The position numbers were made by a program, and so were the translations under genes. Positions 44,660 through 58,365 of a stretch of 64,000 bases of DNA are shown piece after piece. The DNA comes from Zea mays (taxonomy: Eukaryota; Streptophyta; Magnoliopsida; Poales; Poaceae), in assembly GCF_902167145.1 (NCBI RefSeq), contig NC_050103.1, positions 181,163,625 to 181,227,624 on the forward strand. Direction: 5' to 3'. Position 1 is the stretch's first letter. Each line of letters begins with the position of its first letter. The notes beneath the pieces were generated by a model, which was not told the DNA's origin, did no database searches, and worked only from the letters and a program-made list of their open reading frames with translations.

Positions 44660-45352
44660 TGTTGGGGGCCTTCGTCTTTCGAAGGTCCTCAAAAAACATG
44701 ATTTAACAATGTTTCTGGAGTGTAATACATGAAAAGGTACCTTCGGACTCGGATCAGAACCACAGTGTGAGAAGCGCGAACAATACGAAGGTTGACGCAG
44801 CGCCGAAGCTACGCGCAAGGGAGCTTCGGCATGACAGCAGGAAAGGGAACCGACTTAAAGGGGAAAAGGCTATTTAGACCTCGATGAATTTCCTTAGGAT
44901 CATTAGCAAATGTAAAGGGCATGGATGTAATTTCACATGGGCTGTGTCCCGTGCCTATAAATAGATGAACAGTGCCCCCGTATTGTTCACGCTGACTGGG
45001 CATTTGCTTTTGCGTCACGCTCGTACCTTTGTTTTCTGTCAAGCCGAAGGTACCAAATGTAATTCAATATTGTCCTTATTTTACGATTATATACTGAGAA
45101 ATATATATATGATAATGTTATTATAATGTTATTATTCACATTGTTTCTTATGCTTTACATGCTCCATTCGTTGTTAATATTTATACTTATATGTATGTTG
45201 AAATGATGAAGGTATGTCCTTCATGATTTTCGTCCGGAGATCATTATATCCTTAGGAAAATAATGCTTCGAAGGACGAAGGGCATTAACAAGTAACCTAT
45301 TTTGGTGTTGCCTTGTTCTCAATTTATAGCATTTGAGAGCAAGTCCCCAACA
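44660..45352 (+). repeat. Zeon 5' LTR
   Basis: TGTTGGGGGCCTTCG to GCAAGTCCCCAACA, with TATAAATA at 44956-44963. It is inserted in the U3 part of a degenerate copia LTR. Confidence 0.9.
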
Positions 45353-45371
45353 TTGGCGCCCACCTCCGGTG
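45353..45371 (+). other. Zeon primer-binding site
   Basis: TTGGCGCCCACCTCCGGTG immediately follows the LTR; a TGGCGCC-type primer site is usual for this group. Confidence 0.7.
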
Positions 45372-45413
45372 AACCCTCTTTTCGACCACCTTCGACAAGC
45401 ACTGACCTTCGTC

Positions 45414-46943
45414 ATGCCATCGAAGAAAGCTTCAGCGACAGGGGCTGCCGCATTGCAGCCACTAGATCCGAACCAGGAGACCCTTTCTCTTCAAGAGGCC
45501 CGAAGCCAGAAGAGGAAGGCCACTAGTCCAACAGTCCAGGAGGAGGAGTTGGACCAAGAAATCAGAAACATGGAGATAATCCATCAGCAAGTGCAAAGGA
45601 AGAAGGAGAAGATGGCCCGACTGGCTGATCTTCAAAGGCAGATCGACGAAGCCACCGAAGAAGTACACCACCTTGTTCAAGATGAGCAAGATCGAAGACC
45701 CCAACACAGGGAGCTTCATCAAGAAGGCTTGTTCAACAACGATGGATGGTATGATGATTTTAATCATGATACCTTTACTTTTGATGATGCTTCTTCCTTG
45801 GTAGCAGAACTGCAGGCTATCCCATGGCCCCCATCATACAAGCCACCTCAGCTTCCCATTTATGATAGGCATTCAGACCCGAAGCAGTTTTTGATGAGTT
45901 ATGAAGCAACTATATCTTCATATGGAGACAATGCAGCTATCATGGCCAAGTCCTTCGTCATGGCAGTTCGGAATGTGGCCCAAACATGGTATTCGTCTCT
46001 TTGGCCAGGGACCATTACTTCGTGGTAGAAGCTCAAGGATATGCTGGTGACAAGTTTCCAAGGCTTCCAGACGAAGCCAGTCACAGCTCAGACCTTGTTT
46101 CAGTGCACACAAGATCATGAGGAGTACCTCCAGGCATATGTCCGAAGGTTCTTGTGTCTCAGAGCACAAGCGCCTACAGTGCCTAATGAAATTATCGTTG
46201 AAGCCATGATTAAGGGGCTTCATCCAGGACCTACTGCTCAGTATTTTGCTAGAAAGCCCCCACAGACCCTGGAGAAGCTGCTTCAGAAGATGGATGAGTA
46301 CATCTGGGCTGACAATGACTTCCGCCAAAGAAGGGAGGAAGCATATAGGTTCTCTGAAATGACCAGGGGCTTCGGAGGAAGAATCCACCCGAGGCACGTT
46401 AGGTCAATTCACAACTCCATCCAGAGTGATGACAGAGGAAGTCAACGGCAGAGACCGCAGTATTCTTTGCAAGCTTCGGGACAGCAACAAAGCTCTTTCC
46501 GGCCGCCAGCTCCAAGAGGCAGAGGTGCCAGGGGCTTCAGAGGAAGATATGGGGACCAGCCCAGGAAGATCTACTGTCTATTTTGTGGTGAGGACAAGGG
46601 CCACAATACAAGAACATGTCAAATCACCATTCAAAAGCAAAAAGAAATTGCAGAAGCCGAAGCCCAGAAAAATCAGCCGAAGCAGGTCCTGCACACCGCT
46701 TCATGTCATTCACCCTACATACCAGAATATGTGGGTAATCATCCCGCAGCTTCTGTTGCTTTGGCTAGTCAGCCGCAAGTTTCTTGGCCACAGCTTCCAC
46801 CTCCGCCGCCACTACAGCCTGTATACTCACGAGGTCAGCAGCTAGAAGGGAGCCAACAGACCCATCAGCAGCGAGATTTCAGGGAGGGGTCTGAAGCTCG
46901 CACAGTTAACAACACTGTGCCAGAGTCAAAACACATATATTGA
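45414..46943 (+). pseudogene. Zeon gag with one in-frame stop
   Basis: The frame starts at ATG 45414 (MPSKKASATGAAALQ) and would give about 509 residues. A single TAG at 46026-46028, probably a C-to-T change of a CAG codon, interrupts it. A coiled coil (QEEELDQEIRNMEII, QRKKEKMARLADLQRQIDEA) is followed by the gypsy Gag core (PQLPIYDRHSDPKQFL; LQAYVRRFLCLRAQAP) and an Arg/Gly-rich stretch (RGRGARGFRGRYGD). A zinc knuckle CLFCGEDKGHNTRTC and a Gln/Pro-rich tail complete it. No protease or polymerase follows, so the family relies on another element's enzymes. Confidence 0.9.
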
Positions 46944-47950
46944 GAGATATCCTACCTTTGGCACAGTTTTACATTCACTGTCGTTTTCTTTTTAATAAGG
47001 AACAATCAATGTAAACCTAGTTTTCTTGCTATCTTTTAATTCTCTGTATTAGCTTCGTTTATGTCAAAATGAAATATACCTTCGTCACAGACTCACAAAA
47101 ATGTCGAAGCTACAAAGAGATATTCCTTCGGGAATGCAGTGCTAAAAATTGCAGTAAAAGTTTCACCGAAGCTACAAAAAGTCGTTCTTAAAGAACGCAG
47201 CGTAGGTTTGCCGATACTTCAAAAAGCCGTTCCTAAGGGAGCGCAGCGTAAGTTTTCTGCTCAAAAGTCGTTCCTTAGGGAATGCAGAGCCAAATACCAC
47301 CGAAATATAAGGCGAAGCGCGAAAAGTCAACGCGAATACCACCGAAATAGAAGGCGAAGAAGTTCAAAAGACGTTCCTTAGGGAATGCAGAACTTACACC
47401 GAAAAATAAACGGTGCAGCCGAAAAGTAAACGACAAAGAGATTTCAGTCATTCCTTAGGGAATGAAGGTTGTGGAAGAAGCTTCGGATGTGTGTGTGTTT
47501 GGGCATTCATTTGCACGATACATTAGCATCATTCATTGCATCATATCGTATAGCATCACATCATACATCATATCACAACAATGATATCAATTGAAAACAA
47601 GGCCGATCTTCGGGCAATGCTTTACAAAAAATGAAAAGAGGCCAAGGCACTAAGTAAGCTAAAAATCACAGCTTCATCGGTTCTGATGCGGAGAAAGCTT
47701 TTCTTTACGAAGCATTGATGTTTTACAAAGTACGGATGATTTTACGAAGTATAAAGGCTCTTCTTTACGAAGCATGAAAAGAAGGGAAGGTGTTTTTTCG
47801 CCGAAGGCTCAAAAACGATATGTACATAAAGTTTCATGCATCGCAAAGAACTGAATTACAAATAATTCATATATTACATTCAAGCACCAAATATTACAAG
47901 CATAGTTCAGCAAATGTTACAATAATATTCTAGAAATGTTTTTACAATAG
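46944..47950 (+). repeat. Zeon middle region with repeated GTTCCTTAGGGAATGCAG motif
   Basis: Between about 47105 and 47475 the near-palindrome TTCCTTAGGGAA (variants TTCTTAAAGAA, TTCCTAAGGGA) with a following TGCAG or CGCAG occurs about six times at irregular spacing of 40-70 bp. The rest, to 47950, shows no gene. Confidence 0.75.
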
Positions 47951-50372
47951 CTACTCTTCTTCCTTCAAAACTTTATCTGCAGCTTCGGTCAGCAATTTGG
48001 TAACGACTTCGTCTACAATAGCTTCGGCCATATTAATAATTTCTATTGTTTTCTTTGTCTCTGGGTCGCCAGTGGGTCGAATGGCTCTGGGGGAGGAGAT
48101 AGTTCAGCTACGGTAGAAGACATGAATTAGTTCGAAGTCACAAAAATAAACAACAAAAAAGTTAAAATACATTAAGTAATATCTATCCGTCTTTCAAGTT
48201 CCGCAGCTTCTTCAGCTGTTTTCGCTGCTTCTCGAGTATCATGAATATCTTTTTCGCTCTTTTTCATTATTTCATGGGCCATCCCACGGCCACCATTTTC
48301 CCAGATATCAGTGAAATTTTTTCCGCCTATTGAGCTTGCTTCGGCCGAGGGGTCCTTCGTATCATCGATAGAGAAGGCAGCTTCGGCATGGGCCATAGTT
48401 TTAACATGTTCGCACCCTGCCTTCTCCAAAATAGCTGCAACTCCTCTCGCGCCAGAGAAGGCACAGACGTCCCCGCGATCACTCAAAATCTCTTCGAAGG
48501 CTTCGGCCTCACCGCTGATCCACTCAATTACGCCCTCAGGATCGCCCCCTATGAAGTTCTCTTCGCTTGAGTATGCGCCCATGTTGGCAAAGCTAGTCTT
48601 TATCTTTTTTACGCATTCTACAGATTTTCCAAAACATCTTTCTTTTGATAAGCGAAGTTCTGCAACTGTTTTTTTCACAATAATTTTTCCAGTAATCACT
48701 GGCATCTCGTTCAGCTTCGGCAACAGCGCATTTTAATTTGGCTTCAGCCAGTTGTTTTTGAAGGTTTTCAATCTCATTCCTTTGGATTTCAGATTGAGCC
48801 TTGAAGTTAGCTTCATCCCCCTTTACTTTGTCCACCAATGTAAGTAGAAATTTGTCTTTTTCCAAGGCTTCGTTTCTCAGCTTGATAACCTCTGTCCGAA
48901 GGTTGTTGAGAGCAATAGTGCAGCTCTCATCTTCAGCATTCTTTTGTGCCCTTAAGGCGTTGCTAAGTATTAAGCCCTATACAAAAGAATGAATGGATTA
49001 ACATAAGAACAAAAGACTAATTCATAATTCATAAACTTCAAAATTCACATATTTTGTACCTTCAGACTACTGTATGCAAGGCTATCTGCAAGATCGTCCT
49101 TCGTCATGGCACAGAGGCCAACTTCGAGCTTCGGAAAACCCATACTTCTGACTATCTCCCGGCAGACGGATAATTCTTTGTTGTCTGTGAGGCAATACAA
49201 GAAGTCATCTTCATCCGTACCATTAAACACTAGAGCCCCTTTCGGGTACTTTAGTTCTCGAGCATAGTGTTTAGCTTTAAAAATTTCTTCCTCAGATAAT
49301 CTTTTTCCCGAAGCATGTCGAATGATATAATCAGGATATTCGGAAGGTGCTTCGGGAGCAAGGGATTCGACTTCTTTGGCCATATTTCTCTCAAAAGCTA
49401 TATCAGTATTTGGAGGTACTTCTTCGGCCCCTTGCTCGGCTGTGGCAAGCTTCGTCTCAACTGGCACTGTGGGTTCGGCCTCGGTTCCAGCCTCAATTGT
49501 TGCAGTTTTACCCTTCATCTGCCTAGTATTAGCTTCAGCCTGTGCCTCGGCACTTTCGGCAACCTTCTTTATGGAAGAAGGGTGTTTAGAGTCTGTTGTT
49601 TCCAAAATGTCTAATACATTTACCATCCTTTTCCTTCTAGGGGTTATCGCAGAACTTTTTTCTGCCTTCAGCACTGTTGCTTCTGCTGAAGGACTTAGAA
49701 TCTCGAGCATCTATGCTGCTTCTTCAGTTTTTTATTTTTCAGCCTTATCTTCATTAACCCTTGTTTCAATAAGCTTAGACGAAGGCGCCTTCGGCATTAC
49801 AGCCGACTCTTTGATCTCCAGCGTGGAAGGAGCAGGTTCTTTTGCTTCAGCAACTGCAAAAGTTTCCCCGCCAAACTCAGGCACTCTGACCGGTTCAATA
49901 TAGCGCGGTCGGTGGGTAAGGACCTTCAACTTTTTTTCTCTTCGGCGCAGCCTCGCTTGGAGCAGCCGAAGCAGCAACTTTTCCAGAAGTTGCACCCTTT
50001 CTTTTTTGACCCCGTGGCGGGTAGCGATAGTTAGGGTACACAAATCCAATAGCATCAAAAACTCTATTTAATCTTTTCTTTTTTCGGCTCCCAAAGGTCG
50101 TAGATAGTGCATTATCTTCATACTTGGAATATGCTCCAAGTAGCTCATCGCTAGTATTTTCAACACACTTCAGCCAGTCGTCATCTGGTTCGACAAACTG
50201 GTCTCCAAACCTGAAGGTGTATTTCAATCGAACCAAACCACCTTCGCTAGGGTTAGTGATGGTTTCTTTTGGCATTTCCCAGCCGTCTATCAGTGGCCAT
50301 ATCCTGTAGGCTACATGTTCTTGAACTAAGTCTCTTGTCCCAATAAAAGAGCAAACTGTGCTGAAGGCCCTT

Positions 50373-51606
50373 TGAAAGGGAATTAGGCTTACACCTATTT
50401 CCTAATTGATTTTGGTGGTTGAATTGCCCAACACAAATAATTGGACTAACTAGTTTGCTCTAGATTATATGTTCTACAGGTGCCAAAGGTTTATCTACAA
50501 CTATACTAAATCGACTGTCTGGAATACCGTAGATTATTCCGGACAGGAGAAGCTTTTTGGAAAAACAGGCCAAGCGCGGACCGTCCGGGCCCTTGCGGCG
50601 GACCGTCCGCAACACCAGGATGACCCTCGGATAGAACCAATGCAAAAATCCAAGTCTACACTACGGACCGTCCGGAGGAAAAGCAAGAACCGTCCGAGAC
50701 CTCGCGCGGACCGTCCGGCCTCAGGCGCGGACCGTCCGGTAGGTGAGGAACCGAAAAACCCGAAGGTGACGGGTTCGGAAAAATGAATTATAGCGTCCTC
50801 GCGGACCGTCCGGGGTGCACGACCGGACCGTCCGCGACTGGCTTTATCTGACATCTGACGACGCATTAAATGCAATATAACCGTTGATATAGCCGTTACT
50901 GCTGACCGTTGCGTTCTCAACCGTTGATCTACAGGGGCGGACCGTCCGGACCAGGCGGGCGGACCGTCCGCGGTCGGCAGAATGGAGCAACAGCTAGGAA
51001 GTGGGTCGTGGCTATAAATACAACCCCAACCACCTCCATTCACTTCACCCAAGCATTCCAACCTTCAACATTCAATACAAGAGCTAGCAATCCATTCCAA
51101 GACACATTCAAAGCCTCCAATCTCTCCAAGTTCCAAAGTTGAGACAAGCGATCATTAGTGATTAGTGACTTGAAAGAGTGAAAGATCTGTGTGTTATTTG
51201 CTGCTCTTGTCGCTTGGTTTTTGCAATCGTGCTTTCTTTCGATCTTTCTTGCGATCAACTCAATTGTAACCAAGGCAAGAGACACCAATTGTGTGGTGGT
51301 CCTTGCGGGGAAGTTTGTTCCCGTTTGATTGAGAAGAAGAAGCTCACTCGGTCCGAGGGACCGTTTGAGAGAGGGAAAGGGTTGAAAGAGACCCGGTCTT
51401 TGTGACCACCTCAACGGGGAGTAGGTTTGCGAGAACCGAACCTCGGTAAAACAAATCCGCGTGTCACACTCTTTAATCACTTGCGATTTGTTTTGCACCC
51501 TCTCTCGCGGACTCGATTATATTTCTAACGCTAACCCGACTTGTAGTTGTGATTAACTTTGTAAATTTCAGTTTCGCCCTATTCACCCCCCTCTAGGCGA
51601 CTTTCA
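50373..51606 (+). repeat. 5' LTR of the 50373 copia element (1,234 bp)
   Basis: About ten copies of GCGGACCGTCCGG-like quasi-palindromes lie at 50576-50975, upstream of TATAAATA at 51013-51020. The LTR is followed by the primer-binding site TTGGTATCAGAGCC at 51608, a perfect initiator-tRNA-Met match. Confidence 0.93.
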
Positions 51607-51654
51607 ATTGGTATCAGAGCCCGGTGCTTCATTAGAGCCTAACCGCTCGAAGTG

Positions 51655-54287
51655 ATGTCGGGAGATAACGCCAAGAAGGAGATGGAGACCGGCGACAAGC
51701 CCGCTACAAGCCACGGGAAAGCTTCATCAAGAGAGTCCCGCAACAAAGGGAAGGGGAAGGAGAAGAAACCCTCTTCCCACAAGTCGCATCGGAGTGGCGA
51801 CAAGAAAAAGAAGATGAGGAAGGTGGTCTACTACGAGACCGATACTTCATCACCTTCCACATCCGGCTCCGACGCGCCATCCATAACTTCTAAGCGCCAT
51901 GAGCGCAAGAAGTTTAGTAAGATCCCCTTACACTACCCTCGCACTTCTAGACATACTCTATTACTTTCCGTTCCATTAGGCAAACCGCCAACCTTTGACG
52001 GTGAAGATTATGCTAGGTGGAGTGATTTAATGAAATTTCATCTAACCTCACTCCACAAAAGTATATGGAATGTTGTTTAGTTTGGAGCACAGGTACCATC
52101 CGTAGGGGATGAGGATTATGATGAGGACGAGGTTGCCTAAATTGAGCACTTCAACTCCCAAGCCACTACAATACTCCTCGCCTCTCTAAGTAGAGAGGAG
52201 TACAATAAGGTGCAAGGATTAAAGAGCGCCAAGGAAGTTTGGGACGTGCTCAAAACCGCGCACGAGGGAGATGAGCTAACCAAGATCACCAAGCGGGAGA
52301 CGATCGAGGGGGAGCTTGGTCGCTTCCGGCTTCGCAAAGGGGAAGAGCCACAAGACATGTACAACCGGCTCAAAACCTTGGTGAACCAAGTGCGCAACCT
52401 CGGGAGCAAAAAGTGGGATGACCACGAGATGGTTAAGGTTATTCTTAGATCACTTATTTTCCTTAACCCTACTCAAGTTCAATTAATTCGTGGTAATCCT
52501 AGATATACACTAATGACTCCCGAGGAAGTAATCGGGAATTTTGTGAGCTTTGAGTATATGATCAAGGGCTCAAAGAAAATCAACGAGCTAGATGATCCCT
52601 CCACGTCCGAAGCACAACCGGTCGCATTCAAGGCGACAGAGGAGAAGGAGGAGTCTACACCGAGTAGACAACCAATCGACGCCTCAAAGCTCGACAACGA
52701 GGAAATGGCGCTCGTCATCAAGAGCTTCCGCCAAATCCTCAAGCAAAGGAGGGGGAAAGATTACAAGCCCCGCTCCAAGAAATCTTGCTACAAATGTGGT
52801 AAGCCCGGTCATTTTATTGCAAAATGTCCACTATCTAGTGACAGTGACAGGGGCGACGACAAGAAGGGGAGAAGAAAGGAGAAGAAGAAATACTACAAAA
52901 AGAAGGGTGGCGACGCCCATGTATGTCGCGAGTGGGACTCAGACGAGAGCTCCTCCGACTCCTCCTCCGACGAGGACGCCGCCAACATCGCCATCAACAA
53001 AGGTCTTCTCTTCCCCAACGTCGGCCACAAGTGCCTCATGGCAAATGACGGCAAAAAGAAGAAGGTTAAATCCAAATCCTCCACTAGATATGAGTCCTCT
53101 AGCGATGATAATGCTAGTGATGAGGAAGATAATTTGCATACTCTTTTTGCCAACCTAAACATGCAACAAAAGGAAAAATTAAATGAATTGATTAGCGCTA
53201 TCCATGAAAAGGATGATCTCTTGGACTCCCAAGAGGACTTCCTTATTAAAGAAAACAAGAAGCATGTTAAGGTTAAAAATGCTTATGCTCTAGAAGTAGA
53301 AAAGTGCGAAAAATTATCTAGTGAGCTAAGCACTTGCCATGAGACTATTGACAACCTTAGAAATGAAAATGCTAATTTGTTAGCTAAGGTTGATTCAAAT
53401 GTTTGTAATGTTTCAATTCCCAATCCTAGAAATAATAATGATGATTTGCTTGCTAAGATTGAAGAATTGAACATTTCTCTTGTTAGCCTTAGAGATGAAA
53501 ATGAAAAATTGCTTGCTAAGGCTAAAGATTTTGATGTTTGCAATGCTACCATTTCCGACCTTAGAAGTAAAAATGATATATTGCATGCTAAGGTTGTAGA
53601 ATTAAAATCTTGCAAACCATCTACATCTACCGTTGAGCACACTTCTATTTGTACTAGATGTAGAAATGTTGATATTAATTCTATTCATGATCACATGGCT
53701 TTAATTAAACAACAAAATGATCATATAGCAAAATTAGATGCTAAAATTGCCGAGCATGAACTTGAAAATGAAAATTTTAAATTTGCTCGTAGTATGCTTT
53801 ATAATGGGAGACGTCTGGCATCAAGGATGGCATTGGCTTCCAAAAGGGGGACAATGTCAAACTTAATGCCCCTCCTAAGAAATTATCTAACTTTGTTAAG
53901 GGCAAGGCTCCCATGCCTCAGGATAACGAGGGTTACATTTTGTACCCTGCTGACTATCCTGAGAGCAAAATTAGGAGAATTCATTCTAGGAAGTCTCACT
54001 CTGGCCCTAACCATGCATTTATGTATAAGGGTGAGACATCTAGTTCTAGGCAACTAACCCGTGCTAAGTTGCCTAAGAAGAAAACTCCTAGTGCATCAAA
54101 TGATCATGACATTTCATTTAAAACTTTTGATGCATCATATGTCTTAACTAACAAATTCGGCAAGGTAGTTGCCAAATATGTTGGGGGCAAGCACAAGGGG
54201 TCAAAGACTTGTGTTTGAGTACCCAAAGTTCTTGTGTCTAATGCCAAAGGACCCAAAACCATTTGGGTACCTAAAGTCAAGAACTAA
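51655..54287 (+). pseudogene. gag of the 50373 copia element, broken
   Basis: Starts MSGDNAKKEMETGDKP at the ATG at 51655. It has a Lys/Ser-rich N-terminus, a UBN2-type core (FDGEDYARWSDLMKFHL; LGRFRLRKGEEPQDMYN), the zinc knuckle CYKCGKPGHFIAKC, and a long coiled coil (about 53090-53790). Damage: TAG at 52078-52080, TAA at 52138-52140, a one-base deletion near 53813 and TGA at 54216-54218. The natural stop is at 54285-54287. It is clearly a different subfamily from the gag at 35313, as the N-terminus and coiled-coil repeats are diverged. Confidence 0.9.
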
Positions 54288-54300
54288 AATTGTTTTGTAG

Positions 54301-57300
54301 GTTTATGCATCCGGGGGCTAGGTTGGATCATCGATAGTGGGTGCACAAACCACATGACAGGGGAGAAGAAGATGTTCTCCTCCTACGAGAAAAACCAAGA
54401 CCCCCAACGAGCTATCACATTCGGGGATGGAAACCAAGGTTTGGTCAAAGGATTGGGTAAAATTGCTATATCTCCTGACCATTCAATTTCCAATGTTTTT
54501 CTTGTAGATTCTTTAGATTACAATTTGCTTTCTGTTTCTCAATTATGTCAAATGGGCTACAACTGTCTTTTTACTGATATAAGTGTCACTGTCTTTAGAA
54601 GAAGTGATGATTCAATAGCATTTAAGGGGGTGTTAGAGGGTCAGCTATACTTGGTAGATTTTGATAGAGCTGAACTCGACACTTGCTTAATTGCTAAGAC
54701 TAACATGGGCTGGCTCTGGCATCGCCGACTAGCACATGTTGGGATGAAGAATCTTCATAAGCTTCTAAAGGGAGAGCACATTTTAGGATTAACAAATGTT
54801 CATTTTGAGAAAGACAGGATTTGTAGCGCATGCCAAGCAGGGAAGCAAGTTGGGACTCATCATCCACACAAGAACATCATGACGACTAACAGGCCACTGG
54901 AGCTCCTACACATGGATCTATTCGGCCCGATTGCTTACATAAGCATCGGCGGGAGTAAGTACTGTCTAGTAATTGTGGATGATTATTCTCGCTTCACTTG
55001 GGTATTCTTTTTGCAGGAAAAATCTCATACCCAAGAGACCTTAAAGGGATTCTTGAGATGAGCTCAAAACGAGTTCGGCTTAAGGATCAAGAAGATTAGG
55101 AGCGATAACAAGATGGAGTTCAAGAACTCTCAAATTGAAGGCTTCCTTGAGGAGGAGGGCATCAAGCATGAGTTCTCTTCTCCCTACACCCCACAGCAAA
55201 ATGGTGTAGTGGAGAGGAAGAATAGAACTCTATTGGACATGGCAAGAACCATGCTTGATGAGTACAAGACTTCGGATCGGTTTTGGGCCGAGGTGGTCAA
55301 CACCGCTTGCTACGCCATCAACCGGTTATATCTACACCGAATCCTCAAGAAGACATCATATGAACTCCTAACCGGTAAAAAGCCCAATATTTCATATTTT
55401 AGAGTCTTTGGTAGCAAATGCTTTATTCTTGTTAAAAGAGGAAGAAAATCTAAATTTGCTCCTAAGACTGTAGAAGGCTATTTACTAGGATATGATTCAA
55501 ACACAAGGGCATATAGAGTCTTTAACAAGTCCACTGGACAAGTTGAAGTTTCTTGTGACGTTGTGTTTGATGAAACTAACGGCTCTCAAGTAGAGCAAGT
55601 TGATCTTGATGAGATAGGTGATGAAGAGGCTCTGTGCGTCGCGCTAAGAAACATGTCCATTGGGGATGTGTGTCCTAAGGAATCCGAAGAGTCTCCAAAT
55701 GCACAAGATCAACCATCCTCCTCCACACAAGCATCTCCACCAACTCAAAATGAGGATGAGGCTCAAGTTGATGAAGGAGAAGATCAAGCAAATGAGCCAC
55801 CTCAAGATGACGACAATGATCAAGGGGGAGATGCAAATGATCAAGACAAGGAGGATGAAGAACCAAGGCCGCCACACCCAAGAGTCCACCAAGCAATCCA
55901 ACGAGATCACCCCGTCGACACCATCCTCGGCGACATTCATAAGGGGGTAACTACTAGATCTCGTGTTGCACACTTTTGTGAGCATTACTCTTTTGTTTCC
56001 TCTATTGAGCCACACAGGATAGAGGAAGCACTTCAAGATTCGGATTGGGTGGTGGCGATGCAAGAGGAGCTCAACAACTTCACTAAGAATGAGGTATGAC
56101 ATTTAGTTCCACGTCCTAATCAAAATGTTGTAGGAACCAAATGGGTGTTCCGCAACAAGCAAGATGAGCATGGTGTGGTGACAAGGAACAAAGCCCGACT
56201 TGTGGCCAAAGGATATTCCCAAGTCGAAGGTTTGGATTTCGGTGAAACTTATGCACCCGTAGCTAGGCTTGAGTCAATTCGTATATTATTAGCCTATGCT
56301 ACTTACCATGGCTTCAAGCTTTATCAAATGGACGTGAAGAGTGCCTTCCTCAATGGACCAATCAAGGAAGAGGTCTATGTTGAGCAACCTCCCGGCTTTG
56401 AAGATAGTGAGTACCCTAACCATGTTTATAAACTCTCTAAGGCGCTTTATGGGCTCAAGCAAGCCCCAAGAGCATGGTATGAATGCCTTAGAGATTTCCT
56501 TATCACTAATGGATTCAAAGTCGGAAAAGCCGATCCTACACTCTTCACTAAAACTCTTGAAAATGACTTGTTTGTATGCCAAATTTATGTTGATGATATT
56601 ATATTTGGGTCTACTAACGAGTCTACATGTGAAGAATTTAGTAGGATCATGACACAAAAATTTGAGATGTCTATGATGGGGGAGTTGAAGTATTTCTTAG
56701 GATTTCAAGTGAAGCAACTCCAAGAGGGAACCTTTCTTAGCCAAACGAAGTACACTCAAGATGTTCTAAGCAAGTTTGGGATGAAGGATGCCAAACCCAT
56801 CAAGACACCCATGGGAACCAATGGGCATCTCGACCTCGACACGGAAGGTAAGTCCGTGGATCAAAAGGTATACCGGTCAATGATTGGCTCTCTACTCTAT
56901 TTATGTGCATCTCGACTGGATATTATGCTTTCCGTATGCATGTGTGCAAGATTCCAAGCCGATCCTAAGGAAGCTCACCTTACGGCCGTAAAACAAATCT
57001 TGAGATATTTAGTTTATACTCCTAAGTTTGGGCTTTGGTATCCTAGGGGATCCACTTTTGATTTAATTGGTTATTCGGATGCTGATTGGGCGGGGTGTAA
57101 AATTAATAGAAAGAGCACATCGGGGACTTGCCAGTTCTTGGGAAGATCCATGGTGTCTTGGGCTTCAAAGAAGCAAAATTCCGTAGCTCTTTCTACCACC
57201 GAAGCTGAGTACATTGCCGCAGGCCATTGTTGCGCGCAACTACTTTGGATGAGGCAAACCCTTAGGGACTATGGTTACAAATTAACCAAAGTTCCTCTTC

Positions 57301-57539
57301 TATGTGATAATGAGAGTGCAATCCGCATGGCGGATAATCCCGTTGAGCATAGCCGCACTAAACACATAGCCATTCGATATCATTTTCTAAGGGATCACCA
57401 ACAATAGGGAGATATCGTGATTTCATACATTAATACTAAAGATCAATTAGCCGATATCTTTACCAAGCCACTTGATGAACAAACCTTTAACAAACTTAGG
57501 CATGAGCTAAATATTCTTGATTCTAGGAACTTCTTTTGA
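54301..57539 (+). pseudogene. pol of the 50373 copia element, broken
   Basis: The pol frame opens exactly at GTTTATGCA (54301), preceded by TTTTGTAG, a stop in frame that is also splice-acceptor-like. Protease, integrase (HRRLAHVG zinc module, HMDLFGPI, VVERKNR), reverse transcriptase (YVDDIIFGS) and RNase H ([10 protein letters not shown]) are recognisable. Damage: a small deletion near 54316, TGA at about 55059-55061, TGA at 56097-56099 and TAG at 57405-57407. The middle integrase block has lost its usual SDNG motif (it reads IRSDNKMEF). Ends LNILDSRNFF. Confidence 0.9.
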
Positions 57540-58365
57540 TCATGTCTCTTTTCATATACCTTTGATCATGTCTCTTTTCATATGCTATGACTAATGTGTT
57601 TTCAAAGTCTATTTCAAACCAAGTCATAGGTGTATTGAAAGGAAATTGGAGTCTTCGGCAAAGACAAAGGCTTCCACTCTGTAACTCATCCTTCACCGTC
57701 GCTCCGAGCAACTCTCCGTTTTGGTATAATCTTCACTCATGTTTTATTTGCCAATGGGGAGTAAGTAGTTAGCAAGAGCTCTAATGATTCCATTTTTGGC
57801 GATTTATGCCAAAGGGGGAGAGAGCATGAGCCCAAAGCAAAAGGACCGCACCACACCACCTAATTTTAAAACTAAGGATTTTCAATTGGTAAATTTCGAA
57901 CTAAGGATTTTAAAACTAAGGATTTTCAATTGGTAAATTTCAAATTGGTACCTTATTATGTTCAAAAGGGGAGGTAGTAGTATTTTCAAATTGATATCTT
58001 AAAACCCTCTTGAACACTAAGAGGAGGATTTCATTAAAGAGGGAGTTTTGTTTAAGTCAAAGGAAAAGCGTTTGAAACAGGGGGAGAATTTCAAATCTTG
58101 AAAATGCTTCTCGAAATCTTATTCATTTACCTTTGACTATTTGCAAAAGGACTTTGAAAAGGATTTACAAAAGAATTTGCAAAAACAAAACAAGTGGTGC
58201 AAGCGTGGTCCAAAATGTTAAAAATAAAGAATCAATCCATGCAAGAATTTATATTGGCGCAATTCTAAGTAACCTTTGCACCTACAATTATGCAAACTAG
58301 TTCAATTATACACTTTTATATTTGCTTTGGTTTGTGTTGGCATCAATCACCAAAAAGGGGGAGAT

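Noticed and set aside
49376..49903. 175-aa plus-strand ORF
   Set aside because: It is the complement of the Zeon reverse-strand coiled-coil coding region, which has family-like content and splice sites.
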